A stretch of 7,610 nucleotides of DNA from assembly GCA_934096025.1 (NCBI GenBank), contig CAKOLP010000038.1:1-7610 (forward strand), read 5' to 3'. A program made the position numbers and the translations under genes. Below, one piece after another: positions 1-5,346 of this stretch (position 1 is the first letter of the stretch; every line of letters starts with the position of its first letter). Source of the stretch: an uncultured Bacilli bacterium. Lineage in GTDB: Bacteria > Bacillota_I > Bacilli_A > RF39 > UBA660. Under the pieces are notes generated by a model that worked only from the letters and a program-made list of their open reading frames with translations, searched no databases and was not told the DNA's origin.

Positions 1-2
1 TT

Positions 3-839
3 TTTGGGGACAGTAAGTACTGGAATAGAGATTTTAATGATTATTTACTTAAATATGATGGTGTTTATCCTATGCTTGTAAATACTGCAAGAATTAATAG
101 TGATGGAAATTTGGTTTTATTTAATAATAATATGGATGGATTACCTGATGAAGATCAAGCTTGTATTAATTATGTAAATCATAAGAGTAGTGGGCAAATA
201 TATAAAATAGAAAATAAAAATATTAGTTTAGTTAGTGAATTTAAAGATAATTTTTATAGTTATGCTGTTTCTAATTATAACGAGTTGGAAAATGGTAATT
301 ATTTGTTATTTTCTGCTTGGCAATTTAAAGATGGTACAATGAGTAGGCCTGAATGTACAATGAATAGAAATGTTGAAGATTTGACATCTACTTTGTATGA
401 ACTTGATAAAAATAATAATATTTTATTTAAAGCAACTTTTTTAGCTGGTTCTTATAGAGCTGATAAAATGAATTTTTATAATAAAAATAATAAAAATTAT
501 GATTATGAGGCATTAGGTTATTTTAATACCCAAGGAAAAGCTATGTATGAAGAAGTAGATACAGATACTTTGGTAGATAGAATTAAAGGTGCTGAAGATA
601 TGGAATTTGCCGTTGTTGTATCAAAAAAATTATTAAAAATTAATGCTTATTTTCAACTAAATGATAAAGTTGAATTATACTTAGTAGGAAAAGATGGAAT
701 AACTTATAAATATTTAGCTAAGGATGCTAATAGATATTTGCAACCTACGATTAATTTGCGAGATGTAAAAGGGGAATGTGCTTTATTACTAGCTATAAAT
801 GATAAGTTTTATAATTTAAATAAAGTATTTAATTTTTAA
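3..839 (+). CDS. Arylsulfotransferase-like protein (ASST family), 3' portion, truncated by window edge
   Basis: The reading frame is open from the first complete codon at position 3, so the ATG at 72 is most likely an internal Met and the true start lies left of the window; 278 to 279 residues are visible. The sequence shows repeated beta-propeller-like strands typical of the ASST family: a segment ending DGNLVLFNNN (about 105-130), a following GQIYKIE strand, GNYLLFSAW, then LYELDKNNNILF leading into SYRADKMNFY. That last run, an acidic-core strand followed by a YRA-x-K/R turn, is what made me choose this family. A roughly 100-residue beta-rich tail follows. Known family members transfer sulfate between phenolic compounds through a histidine intermediate, usually outside the cytoplasm; no signal peptide can be judged here. 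Only one histidine (codon 180-182) is visible, so catalytic activity is uncertain. A generic propeller protein is the alternative. Confidence 0.6.
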   Translation, partial: FGDSKYWNRDFNDYLLKYDGVYPMLVNTARINSDGNLVLFNNNMDGLPDEDQACINYVNHKSSGQIYKIENKNISLVSEFKDNFYSYAVSNYNELENGNYLLFSAWQFKDGTMSRPECTMNRNVEDLTSTLYELDKNNNILFKATFLAGSYRADKMNFYNKNNKNYDYEALGYFNTQGKAMYEEVDTDTLVDRIKGAEDMEFAVVVSKKLLKINAYFQLNDKVELYLVGKDGITYKYLAKDANRYLQPTINLRDVKGECALLLAINDKFYNLNKVFNF

Positions 840-861
840 GAAGCTTGAGGCTTCTTTTTTT
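838..861 (+). terminator. Intrinsic terminator of the arylsulfotransferase-like gene
   Basis: A perfect 7-bp stem AAGAAGC (838-844) / GCTTCTT (850-856) with loop TTGAG is followed by five further T residues. The stem begins inside the TAA stop codon (837-839), so hairpin and stop overlap. Confidence 0.85.
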
Positions 862-879
862 GTGAAACTTTTGTGAATG

Positions 880-906
880 TTAGCACTCTTTATTGACAAT
901 TGCTAA
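880..906 (+). promoter_or_regulatory. CIRCE operator (HrcA binding site) with one degenerate half
   Basis: TTAGCACTC (880-888), nine bases, then AATTGCTAA (898-906). The family consensus is TTAGCACTC-N9-GAGTGCTAA: the left half is perfect and the right half matches at 7 of 9 positions. The spacer has exactly the canonical length. The right half overlaps the last base of the -35 hexamer, so bound HrcA would block RNA polymerase. This predicts heat induction of the downstream hsp20 through HrcA, which is not encoded in the window. Confidence 0.85.
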
Positions 907-921
907 TATAAGTGATATATT
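893..921 (+). promoter_or_regulatory. Sigma-A promoter of hsp20
   Basis: A perfect -35 TTGACA (893-898), a 17-bp spacer and -10 TATATT (916-921), with TG at 913-914 giving an extended -10. The predicted start is near 928. The -35 lies between and partly within the CIRCE half-sites. Confidence 0.85.
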
Positions 922-927
922 GATAGT

Positions 928-1018
928 GTTGATGGAAGACATCAATAAAAAAACATTTTCAAAGTATAAAACATAAAGATTTTGAAAATATTAATATATG
1001 AAAGGATGATGATAGTTT
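928..1018 (+). promoter_or_regulatory. Structured hsp20 5' leader, possible RNA thermometer
   Basis: About 91 nt lie between the predicted start and the ATG. Hairpin 1 is TTGATG (929-934) / CATCAA (940-945), five-base loop, at the extreme 5' end. Inverted repeat 2 is ATTTTCAAA (955-963) / TTTGAAAAT (981-989), a perfect 9 bp. The only ribosome site is AAAGGATG (1001-1008), about 12 bases ahead of the ATG, which is long. Its AGGA (1003-1006) can pair with UUUU at 956-959, extended to CAUUUU/AGGAUG, or with UUUU at 980-983. This FourU-type pairing is mutually exclusive with repeat 2. The pairings are read from sequence; thermosensing is inference. Confidence 0.4.
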
Positions 1019-1393
1019 ATGTTTCCAAGTAGAATGTTTTTTGATGATATGTTGAGTGATTTGAGTGCTGAAAAAAATATGAAATGTGATATTTATGAAA
1101 AAGATAATAAAATAGTTGTGGAAATGGATGTTCCAGGTTATAAAAAAGAAGATATTAAAGTTGAATGCAATAAAGGTAATATTGTAATTAGAGCTTTAAG
1201 AGAAGAAAAGGAAGAAGAAAATAAGAAATATCTTCATAGAGAAAGAAAAGTTTATGACAAGATGGAAAGAAGTTTTCATTTTGATGATATTGATGAAGAT
1301 TCTATTCATGCAGAATTTAAAGATGGTATTTTGTATATCACAGTTGAAAAAGTGGATGAAGATAAGAATAAAAAATATATTGAAGTTAAATAA
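1019..1393 (+). CDS. hsp20: Small heat-shock protein, Hsp20/alpha-crystallin family
   Basis: An ATP-independent holdase that binds unfolding proteins in the cytoplasm and hands them to DnaK/ClpB for refolding. The protein has 124 residues, short for a family that usually runs about 140-150; the N-terminal arm is only about 20 residues. The alpha-crystallin domain spans about 21-111, with DVPGYKKEDIKVE (37-49), a charged linker rich in E and K (61-75) and the diagnostic AEFKDGILYITVEK (98-111). The C-terminal I-x-I/V motif is IEV at 121-123, which docks between dimers during oligomerisation. The start at 1019 is preceded by AAAGGA at 1001-1006. It is a single-gene unit between two terminators, controlled by a CIRCE operator and probably by leader structure. 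The family call is certain; oligomer size with so short an arm is not predictable. Confidence 0.95.
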   Translation: MFPSRMFFDDMLSDLSAEKNMKCDIYEKDNKIVVEMDVPGYKKEDIKVECNKGNIVIRALREEKEEENKKYLHRERKVYDKMERSFHFDDIDEDSIHAEFKDGILYITVEKVDEDKNKKYIEVK

Positions 1394-1412
1394 GGGCTTA
1401 GGCTCTTTTTTT
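1392..1412 (+). terminator. Intrinsic terminator of hsp20
   Basis: Stem AAGGGC (1392-1397) / GCTCTT (1402-1407), one G-T wobble, loop TTAG, then five more T residues. The stem starts within the TAA stop codon. Layout and sequence resemble the terminator at 838-861, including a shared GCTT-AGGCT core and a TTTTTTTGTG tail. Confidence 0.8.
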
Positions 1413-1443
1413 GTGGGATTAAGAAATGAATGTAAAAGTGCAT

Positions 1444-1471
1444 AAAAGCATGGAAAATACTGTGCTTTTTT
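1444..1471 (+). terminator. Weak second terminator-like hairpin ahead of tex
   Basis: AAAAGCA (1444-1450) pairs with TGCTTTT (1463-1469), with a possible two G-U pair extension into the loop, followed by a short T run ending at 1471. It could catch read-through from hsp20, but it overlaps the tex promoter -35 and spacer, so it may have no role in termination. Confidence 0.35.
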
Positions 1472-1479
1472 GGTATAAT
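1451..1479 (+). promoter_or_regulatory. Promoter of the tex operon (extended -10)
   Basis: A perfect -10 TATAAT (1474-1479) preceded by TGG, giving an extended -10, with a weak -35 TGGAAA (1451-1456) at 17-bp spacing. The predicted start near 1486 leaves a leader of only about 14 nt, just enough for the GAGG ribosome site at 1491-1494. Confidence 0.75.
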
Positions 1480-1499
1480 TAGGAAGAATTGAGGTAAAT

Positions 1500-3632
1500 A
1501 TGAGTAATGAAGTTATAAAAAAATTAAGTAATAAATTGGGGTTTAGGGAAAATCAAATAAGTGTTGTTATGGATATGCTTAAAAATGGTGCGACGATTCC
1601 ATTTATGGCTAGATATCGAAAAGAAGCAACAGGAAACTTAAACGAAGATGAACTTAGGTTGATTGAAACTGAGTATAATTATATGGTAAGTTTGGAAGAA
1701 AGAAAAAATGATGTAAAAAGGTTGATTTTGGAAAAAGGGATGCTTACACTAGAACTTACCAAAGCCATTGATAATGCATCAAAGTTATGTGAAGTAGAAG
1801 ATATATATTTGCCATTTAAAGAAAAAAGAAAAACAAAGGGTACTGAAGCTATAAAAATGGGACTTGAACCGTTAGCTAAAATAATTATGACTATGCCTAA
1901 TAAAAGTAGAGAAGAAGTGGCTAAACCTTATTTAAATAATGAAGTTACAAGCATTGATATGGCAATGGAAAATGCTGGATATATAATTGCCGATTGGATA
2001 AGTGATAATGCAAAGTATCGTAAGTATTTAAGAAAGTATTATTGGTTTAATGGTCTAGTTAAGGGAAAAATAAAAAAAGATGCTAAAGATGAAAATAAGG
2101 TTTATGAGATTTATTATGATTTTGAACAAAAGATAAGTCATGTAAAGCCACATCAAGTGCTTGCTTTAACTAGAGCAGAAAAAGAAAAAGTTATTACTTA
2201 TTCATTAAGTGTAGATAAAGAAAAAGTAATTGCTTATTTAGAAGAAAATGTAATTAGAAATAAGGATTCTTTGTTGTATGATGATATGTGTAATTTTATT
2301 TTAGATGCTTGGAAAAGGTTAATGGAACCATCTTTGGAGCGAGATATTAAAGGTGAGCTTTATGATAAGGCATCGCTCTTTGGAATAAAAGAGTTTGGGA
2401 ATAACTTGGAACAATTGCTTTTAACTCCACCGATAAAAAGGGCAGTAGTTATGGGGTTTGATCCAGCTTTTAGAACGGGCTGTAAGTTAGCGGTTTTAAA
2501 TGAAGCGGGGGAAGTTTTACAAATTGGGGTAATTTATCCGCATGAACCTAAAAAGGAAGTGTTGGCCTCAGAAGAAAAAATGCTCGAATTAATTAAGGCT
2601 CATGATGTAAAAATTATAGCTATAGGTAATGGGACAGCTTCAAGAGAAAGTGAAGTGTTTGTAGCTAATTTAATTAAAAAGTATAACCTAGATGTTAAAT
2701 ATGTGATTGTTAGTGAAGCTGGAGCTAGTGTTTATTCTGCCAGTGTGCTTGCTCAAAAAGAGTTTCCTGATTATTCAGTTGAACAAAGAAGTGCAGTTAG
2801 TATAGGAAGAAGATTGCAAGATGCTTTATCAGAACTTGTTAAAATTGACCCAAAAAGTATTGGTGTTGGGCTTTATCAACATGATTTGAAGCAAAAAGAG
2901 TTAAATGAAGAATTAGGCTTTGTAGTAAGTAAGATTGTTAATGAAGTTGGAGTTAATTTAAATAATGCAAGTGAAAGTATCTTGGGCTATGTTTCGGGCT
3001 TGAATAAAAAAATTATAACTAAAATATTAGAGTATCGTAAAAAACATGACAAGTTTACAACTAGAGAAGAACTTAAAAATGTAGCGGGTGTTGATGATAA
3101 GGTTTTTGAACAGTCGGCTGGTTTTTTAAGAATATTTGGAAGTAATCCTTTAGACAAAACAAATATCCATCCAGAAGATTATGAAACAGTAAAAAAGATA
3201 TTTGATGATTATAATATTGATATGTCTTTGATTGGTAATAAAGATATTGCTGGTGTACTTAATGGAATTAAAGATGTCAGTGGTTATAGTTTGAGTCAAG
3301 ATAAATGGGATATGATTAAAGATAATTTGATTAATGGAGTTATTGATCCGAGAGATGAGATAAAACAAGTTAATTTACGAAGTGATATTTTAACAATTGA
3401 TGATTTAAGTGTAGGACTAAAGTTAGAGGGAACTGTTAGAAATGTTACTGCTTTTGGGGCTTTTGTTGACATTGGTTTACATGATGATGGTCTAATACAT
3501 ATATCAAAGATGAGTAAAGAATTTGTAAGGCATCCGAATGAAATACTTAAAGTTGGTGATATAATAGAAGTATATGTAGATGCTATAGATAAGGAAAAGA
3601 ATAGAGTTAATCTATCCCTTTTGGAGGTATAA
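1500..3632 (+). CDS. tex: Tex-family transcription accessory protein (YqgF/HhH/S1 domains)
   Basis: Tex is a conserved cytoplasmic nucleic-acid-binding protein, a bacterial relative of eukaryotic Spt6, thought to act in transcription and RNA processing. The 710 residues match the family's normal size and order. The helical N-terminal region carries GATIPFMARYRKEATG (30-45) and YLPFKEKRKTK (103-113). The YqgF/RNase H-like domain starts near 316, with the FDPAFRTGCK loop (Asp321) and GNGTASRESE (376-385). The helix-hairpin-helix part lies about 481-545, containing NNASESILGYVSGL and an AGVDDKVFEQSAGFLR segment. The C-terminal S1 RNA-binding domain is 640-708 (GTVRNVTAFGAFVDIG, GLIHIS). The ATG start is set by GAGG five bases upstream. 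It is first in an operon with two membrane-protein genes, and its last codons contain the ribosome site of the next gene. Nothing suggests degradation. Confidence 0.97.
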   Translation: MSNEVIKKLSNKLGFRENQISVVMDMLKNGATIPFMARYRKEATGNLNEDELRLIETEYNYMVSLEERKNDVKRLILEKGMLTLELTKAIDNASKLCEVEDIYLPFKEKRKTKGTEAIKMGLEPLAKIIMTMPNKSREEVAKPYLNNEVTSIDMAMENAGYIIADWISDNAKYRKYLRKYYWFNGLVKGKIKKDAKDENKVYEIYYDFEQKISHVKPHQVLALTRAEKEKVITYSLSVDKEKVIAYLEENVIRNKDSLLYDDMCNFILDAWKRLMEPSLERDIKGELYDKASLFGIKEFGNNLEQLLLTPPIKRAVVMGFDPAFRTGCKLAVLNEAGEVLQIGVIYPHEPKKEVLASEEKMLELIKAHDVKIIAIGNGTASRESEVFVANLIKKYNLDVKYVIVSEAGASVYSASVLAQKEFPDYSVEQRSAVSIGRRLQDALSELVKIDPKSIGVGLYQHDLKQKELNEELGFVVSKIVNEVGVNLNNASESILGYVSGLNKKIITKILEYRKKHDKFTTREELKNVAGVDDKVFEQSAGFLRIFGSNPLDKTNIHPEDYETVKKIFDDYNIDMSLIGNKDIAGVLNGIKDVSGYSLSQDKWDMIKDNLINGVIDPRDEIKQVNLRSDILTIDDLSVGLKLEGTVRNVTAFGAFVDIGLHDDGLIHISKMSKEFVRHPNEILKVGDIIEVYVDAIDKEKNRVNLSLLEV

Positions 3633-3633
3633 T

Positions 3634-4008
3634 ATGAAGTTGATTTTGAACTTATTTACAGTGGCTTTTATTTTCTTGTTTATTGGGGTTGCTTTTTTCC
3701 TACTTATTAACCAAACGTTTTTTAAAGAGACTTATGTTAGTGAGGTTATGGTGGGCAGTGGAATAAAAATAGAAAGATTTGTATATTTTGTTTCTGAGAG
3801 TGATGATTTAAATGCTAGGTTTGTATCGTTATTAAATAAAGATGATTTAAATAAAATGAAAGATAATTATTTAAAAGATTTAGAAAAGTGTAATGAATAT
3901 TATTTTGATGCAGATAATAATATTACCATTGTTAAATATAATATAGTTGATAATGAATATTATCGAGATATATACTTAGATTATAAAGAGGGAAATGCTT
4001 GTAGTTGA
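3634..4008 (+). CDS. Hypothetical single-pass membrane protein, 124 aa
   Basis: I do not recognise a family. The N-terminus is one hydrophobic stretch (about residues 3-25) after a single Lys, most likely an uncleaved signal anchor. The other roughly 97 residues are polar, rich in Asp, Asn, Lys and Tyr, and probably extracytoplasmic. They contain only two cysteines, Cys86 and Cys123 (second to last), which could form a disulfide. The start is firm: GGAGG at 3623-3627 lies inside the last codons of tex, six bases from the ATG, and only one base separates the tex stop from this start, so translation is probably coupled. The TGA stop is followed at once by the ribosome site of the AI-2E-family gene. 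The position between tex and a transporter-like gene suggests co-expression, but no function can be assigned. Confidence 0.8.
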   Translation: MKLILNLFTVAFIFLFIGVAFFLLINQTFFKETYVSEVMVGSGIKIERFVYFVSESDDLNARFVSLLNKDDLNKMKDNYLKDLEKCNEYYFDADNNITIVKYNIVDNEYYRDIYLDYKEGNACS

Positions 4009-4015
4009 AAGGAGG
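4008..4015 (+). promoter_or_regulatory. Ribosome binding site that fixes the start of the AI-2E-family gene
   Basis: A perfect AAAGGAGG ends four bases before the ATG at 4020. A TTG at 4005 in the same frame lies ahead of this site, has no Shine-Dalgarno sequence of its own and would place the site inside the gene, so ATG 4020 is preferred. Confidence 0.85.
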
Positions 4016-4019
4016 ATTT

Positions 4020-5123
4020 ATGAAATTAAATAAAAAAGAATTAATAAATATTATTACTTATACGGTAGTTTTGGTATTTGGTTTTATTTATTTAAAAGAG
4101 ATATGGGGTTTTATTACATATATTATACATATTTTTATGCCATTTATAGTGGGGATTTGTGTGGCATTTGTACTAAATGTGTTAGTTAATGTAATTGAAA
4201 ATAAATGGCTTACTAGTTGGCAAGGGACTTTATCGGGAAAAAGGGCTGTTAGTTTGCTTTTATCTTTAAGTATTATTATTGGTTTCTTTAGTTTGTTACT
4301 TTTATTGATTATTCCAAATTTACAAAATACTATTGCTATATTTGCAGATAATTTACCTACGTATAATGCTAGTTTGAAAGTATTATTAGAGAAGTTTAAT
4401 ATAGATACTAATGTTATAAATGAAATAATGGAAATGTTTAAAGGTTTAGGAGATAGTGCAGCATCTTATATAAAGAATAATAGTAATCAAGTTATTGAAG
4501 CTACATTGGGTATTGCTACGAATGTTGTAACGGGATTTATTAATGTAACTATTGGGATTGTTTTTGCTATATATTTCTTGGCTCAAAAAGAAACGATATC
4601 AAAACAAGTAAATAAGTTAATGCGGGCTTATTTGAAGAAACCAATGATTAAAAAAATATATAATATTAGTAATTTAGCTAATAAAATATTTGCTAATTTT
4701 GTAAGTGGTCAATGCTTGGAAGCAATTATTATTGGAGTTTTGTGTTTTATTGGTATGGTTATATTGAGACTTCCATATGCTTCTAGTATTTCGGTACTTG
4801 TTGGATTTACAGCTTTAATACCAGTGTTTGGAGCTTTTATTGGTACGGCTTTGGGGGCATTTTTGATATTTATGGTTAGTCCATTGCAAGCAATAATATT
4901 TGTTATTTATATAATTGTTTTACAACAATTTGAGGGTAATTTGATATATCCTCATGTAGTGGGAAAATCTGTTGGTCTTCCTGGTATATGGGTTTTAGTG
5001 GCTGTAACTGTTGGGGCTAGTATAAATGGAGTATTAGGAATGCTTTTAAGTGTTCCGGTGGTATCTATTATATATAGTATATTAGCTAGTTCAGTTAATG
5101 ATAAATTAAAAACACAAGCGTAA
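4020..5123 (+). CDS. AI-2E family transporter (YtvI/PerM-like membrane protein)
   Basis: A multi-spanning inner-membrane protein of the AI-2E exporter-like superfamily (PF01594 type). Characterised relatives export autoinducer-2 or act as Na+/H+ antiporters, so the substrate cannot be named from sequence. From ATG 4020 it has 367 residues, a usual size. Hydrophobic segments lie at about 11-26, 31-58, 77-99, 165-188, 232-250, 255-285, 287-303 and 322-355, with a soluble region at roughly 100-164. Family signatures are NFVSGQCLEAIIIG (226-239), GFTALIPVFGAFIG (262-275) and the block from QQFEGNLIYP through GKSVGLP (302-321). It is the last gene of the tex operon, 11 bases after the preceding stop. 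Its final codons form the left arm of the operon terminator, which is also antisense to the 3' end of a candidate minus-strand RNA. Confidence 0.93.
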   Translation: MKLNKKELINIITYTVVLVFGFIYLKEIWGFITYIIHIFMPFIVGICVAFVLNVLVNVIENKWLTSWQGTLSGKRAVSLLLSLSIIIGFFSLLLLLIIPNLQNTIAIFADNLPTYNASLKVLLEKFNIDTNVINEIMEMFKGLGDSAASYIKNNSNQVIEATLGIATNVVTGFINVTIGIVFAIYFLAQKETISKQVNKLMRAYLKKPMIKKIYNISNLANKIFANFVSGQCLEAIIIGVLCFIGMVILRLPYASSISVLVGFTALIPVFGAFIGTALGAFLIFMVSPLQAIIFVIYIIVLQQFEGNLIYPHVVGKSVGLPGIWVLVAVTVGASINGVLGMLLSVPVVSIIYSILASSVNDKLKTQA

Positions 5124-5137
5124 TTGCTTGTGTTTTT
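5108..5137. terminator. Strong bidirectional intrinsic terminator
   Basis: A perfect 12-bp stem AAAAACACAAGC (5108-5119) / GCTTGTGTTTTT (5126-5137) with a six-base loop that contains part of the AI-2E gene's stop codon (5121-5123). The A run on the left and T run on the right make it work on either strand: it ends the tex operon on plus, and would end a transcript from the minus promoter at 5197-5225. Confidence 0.85.
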
Positions 5138-5190
5138 AGAGTAACATCTAAATTTATTTGGTAAAAATATGAAAAAAGATGTTATCTCAT
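5108..5190 (-). ncRNA. Candidate small RNA, about 83 nt, with own promoter and terminator
   Basis: A perfect consensus minus-strand promoter places transcription start near 5190, and the bidirectional terminator ends the RNA near 5108. Between them, read on minus, is a stem GAG-(A)-TAACATCT (5188-5177) with AGATGTTACTC (5149-5139): 11 bp with one bulged A. It encloses a 27-base U-rich loop, then a two-base linker into the 12-bp terminator stem. No reading frame longer than two codons starts at its 5' end, so a protein product is not expected. It resembles no RNA family I know. The loop-side CUUUUUUC could pair with the sufS ribosome site. The promoter and structure are seen; expression and function are inferred. 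Confidence 0.5.
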
Positions 5191-5196
5191 GAATTA

Positions 5197-5225
5197 ATTA
5201 TAAAAAAAAATTAGGTATTTGTCAA
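5197..5225 (-). promoter_or_regulatory. Perfect consensus sigma-A promoter reading left (minus strand)
   Basis: On minus: TTGACA (5225-5220), a spacer of exactly 17 bp containing an eight-T run, then TATAAT (5202-5197). All 12 positions match consensus, and the DNA upstream of the -35 is A+T-rich like an UP element. No gene lies to the left on this strand; the only possible product is the short transcript ending at the 5108-5137 terminator. Confidence 0.75.
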
Positions 5226-5237
5226 ATAAATATTGCG

Positions 5238-5266
5238 TAGACAATTAAAGGGGTTTATGATAATAT
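5238..5266 (+). promoter_or_regulatory. Probable sufS promoter P1 (extended -10)
   Basis: -35 TAGACA (5238-5243, 5 of 6), 17-bp spacer and -10 TAATAT (5261-5266, 4 of 6), with TG at 5258-5259 giving an extended -10. Predicted start about 5273, leader about 73 nt. It diverges from the minus promoter, with 12 bp between the two -35 hexamers. Confidence 0.6.
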
Positions 5267-5286
5267 AAAAGCTGGACAAGGCTTTT
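5267..5286 (+). promoter_or_regulatory. Inverted repeat between the two sufS -10 elements
   Basis: AAAAGC (5267-5272) and GCTTTT (5281-5286), six perfect bp around TGGACAAG. It sits directly after the P1 -10 and touches the P2 extended -10, so it could be an operator or a 5'-end hairpin of the P1 transcript. No regulator can be named. Confidence 0.3.
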
Positions 5287-5294
5287 GCTATAAT
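5286..5294 (+). promoter_or_regulatory. Possible second sufS promoter P2 (extended -10 only)
   Basis: TGC followed by a perfect TATAAT (5289-5294). No acceptable -35 is found at 16-18 bp spacing. Start would be near 5301, about 46 nt before the ATG. Extended -10 promoters can work without a -35, but TATAAT is frequent by chance in such A+T-rich DNA. Confidence 0.4.
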
Positions 5295-5346
5295 TACAGT
5301 TTTTATAAGGGAATAAATTATAGTATAAGAAGAAAAGAGGTATTTT

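Noticed and set aside
72..74. ATG at 72 as the true start of the arylsulfotransferase-like gene
   Set aside because: The frame is open to the left edge with plausible family sequence before it, and no ribosome site precedes the ATG.
381..409. TTGACA with a weak TGATAA at 17 bp inside the arylsulfotransferase-like gene, as an internal promoter
   Set aside because: The -10 is poor and it lies in coding sequence far from any downstream start; isolated TTGACA matches occur elsewhere in genes here too (for example near 6282).
1254..1445. 63-codon plus-strand frame overlapping hsp20
   Set aside because: It is out of frame inside a certain hsp20 gene, runs through the terminator, has no ribosome site and reads as a by-product of A+T-rich codons.
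3150..3368. 72-codon minus-strand frame within tex
   Set aside because: It is antisense to a conserved domain of tex, has an Ile/Phe/Asn-rich composition typical of antisense frames, and shows no promoter or ribosome site.
5169..5192. Seven-codon plus-strand frame MKKDVIS in the intergenic region, as a possible leader peptide
   Set aside because: There is no convincing ribosome site, it lies upstream of the predicted sufS transcription start, and the bases are better explained as an arm and loop of the minus-strand hairpin.
5152..5231. Nine-bp inverted repeat ATTTATTTG (5152-5160) / CAAATAAAT (5223-5231)
   Set aside because: It is purely A+T-rich and the right arm lies upstream of the minus-strand start, so both arms cannot be in the sRNA; probably chance.
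5238..5346. Riboswitch or T-box in the sufS leader
   Set aside because: The leader is at most about 75 nt, has no multi-helix structure, no T-box AGGGUGGNACCGCG-like motif and no terminator before the ATG.
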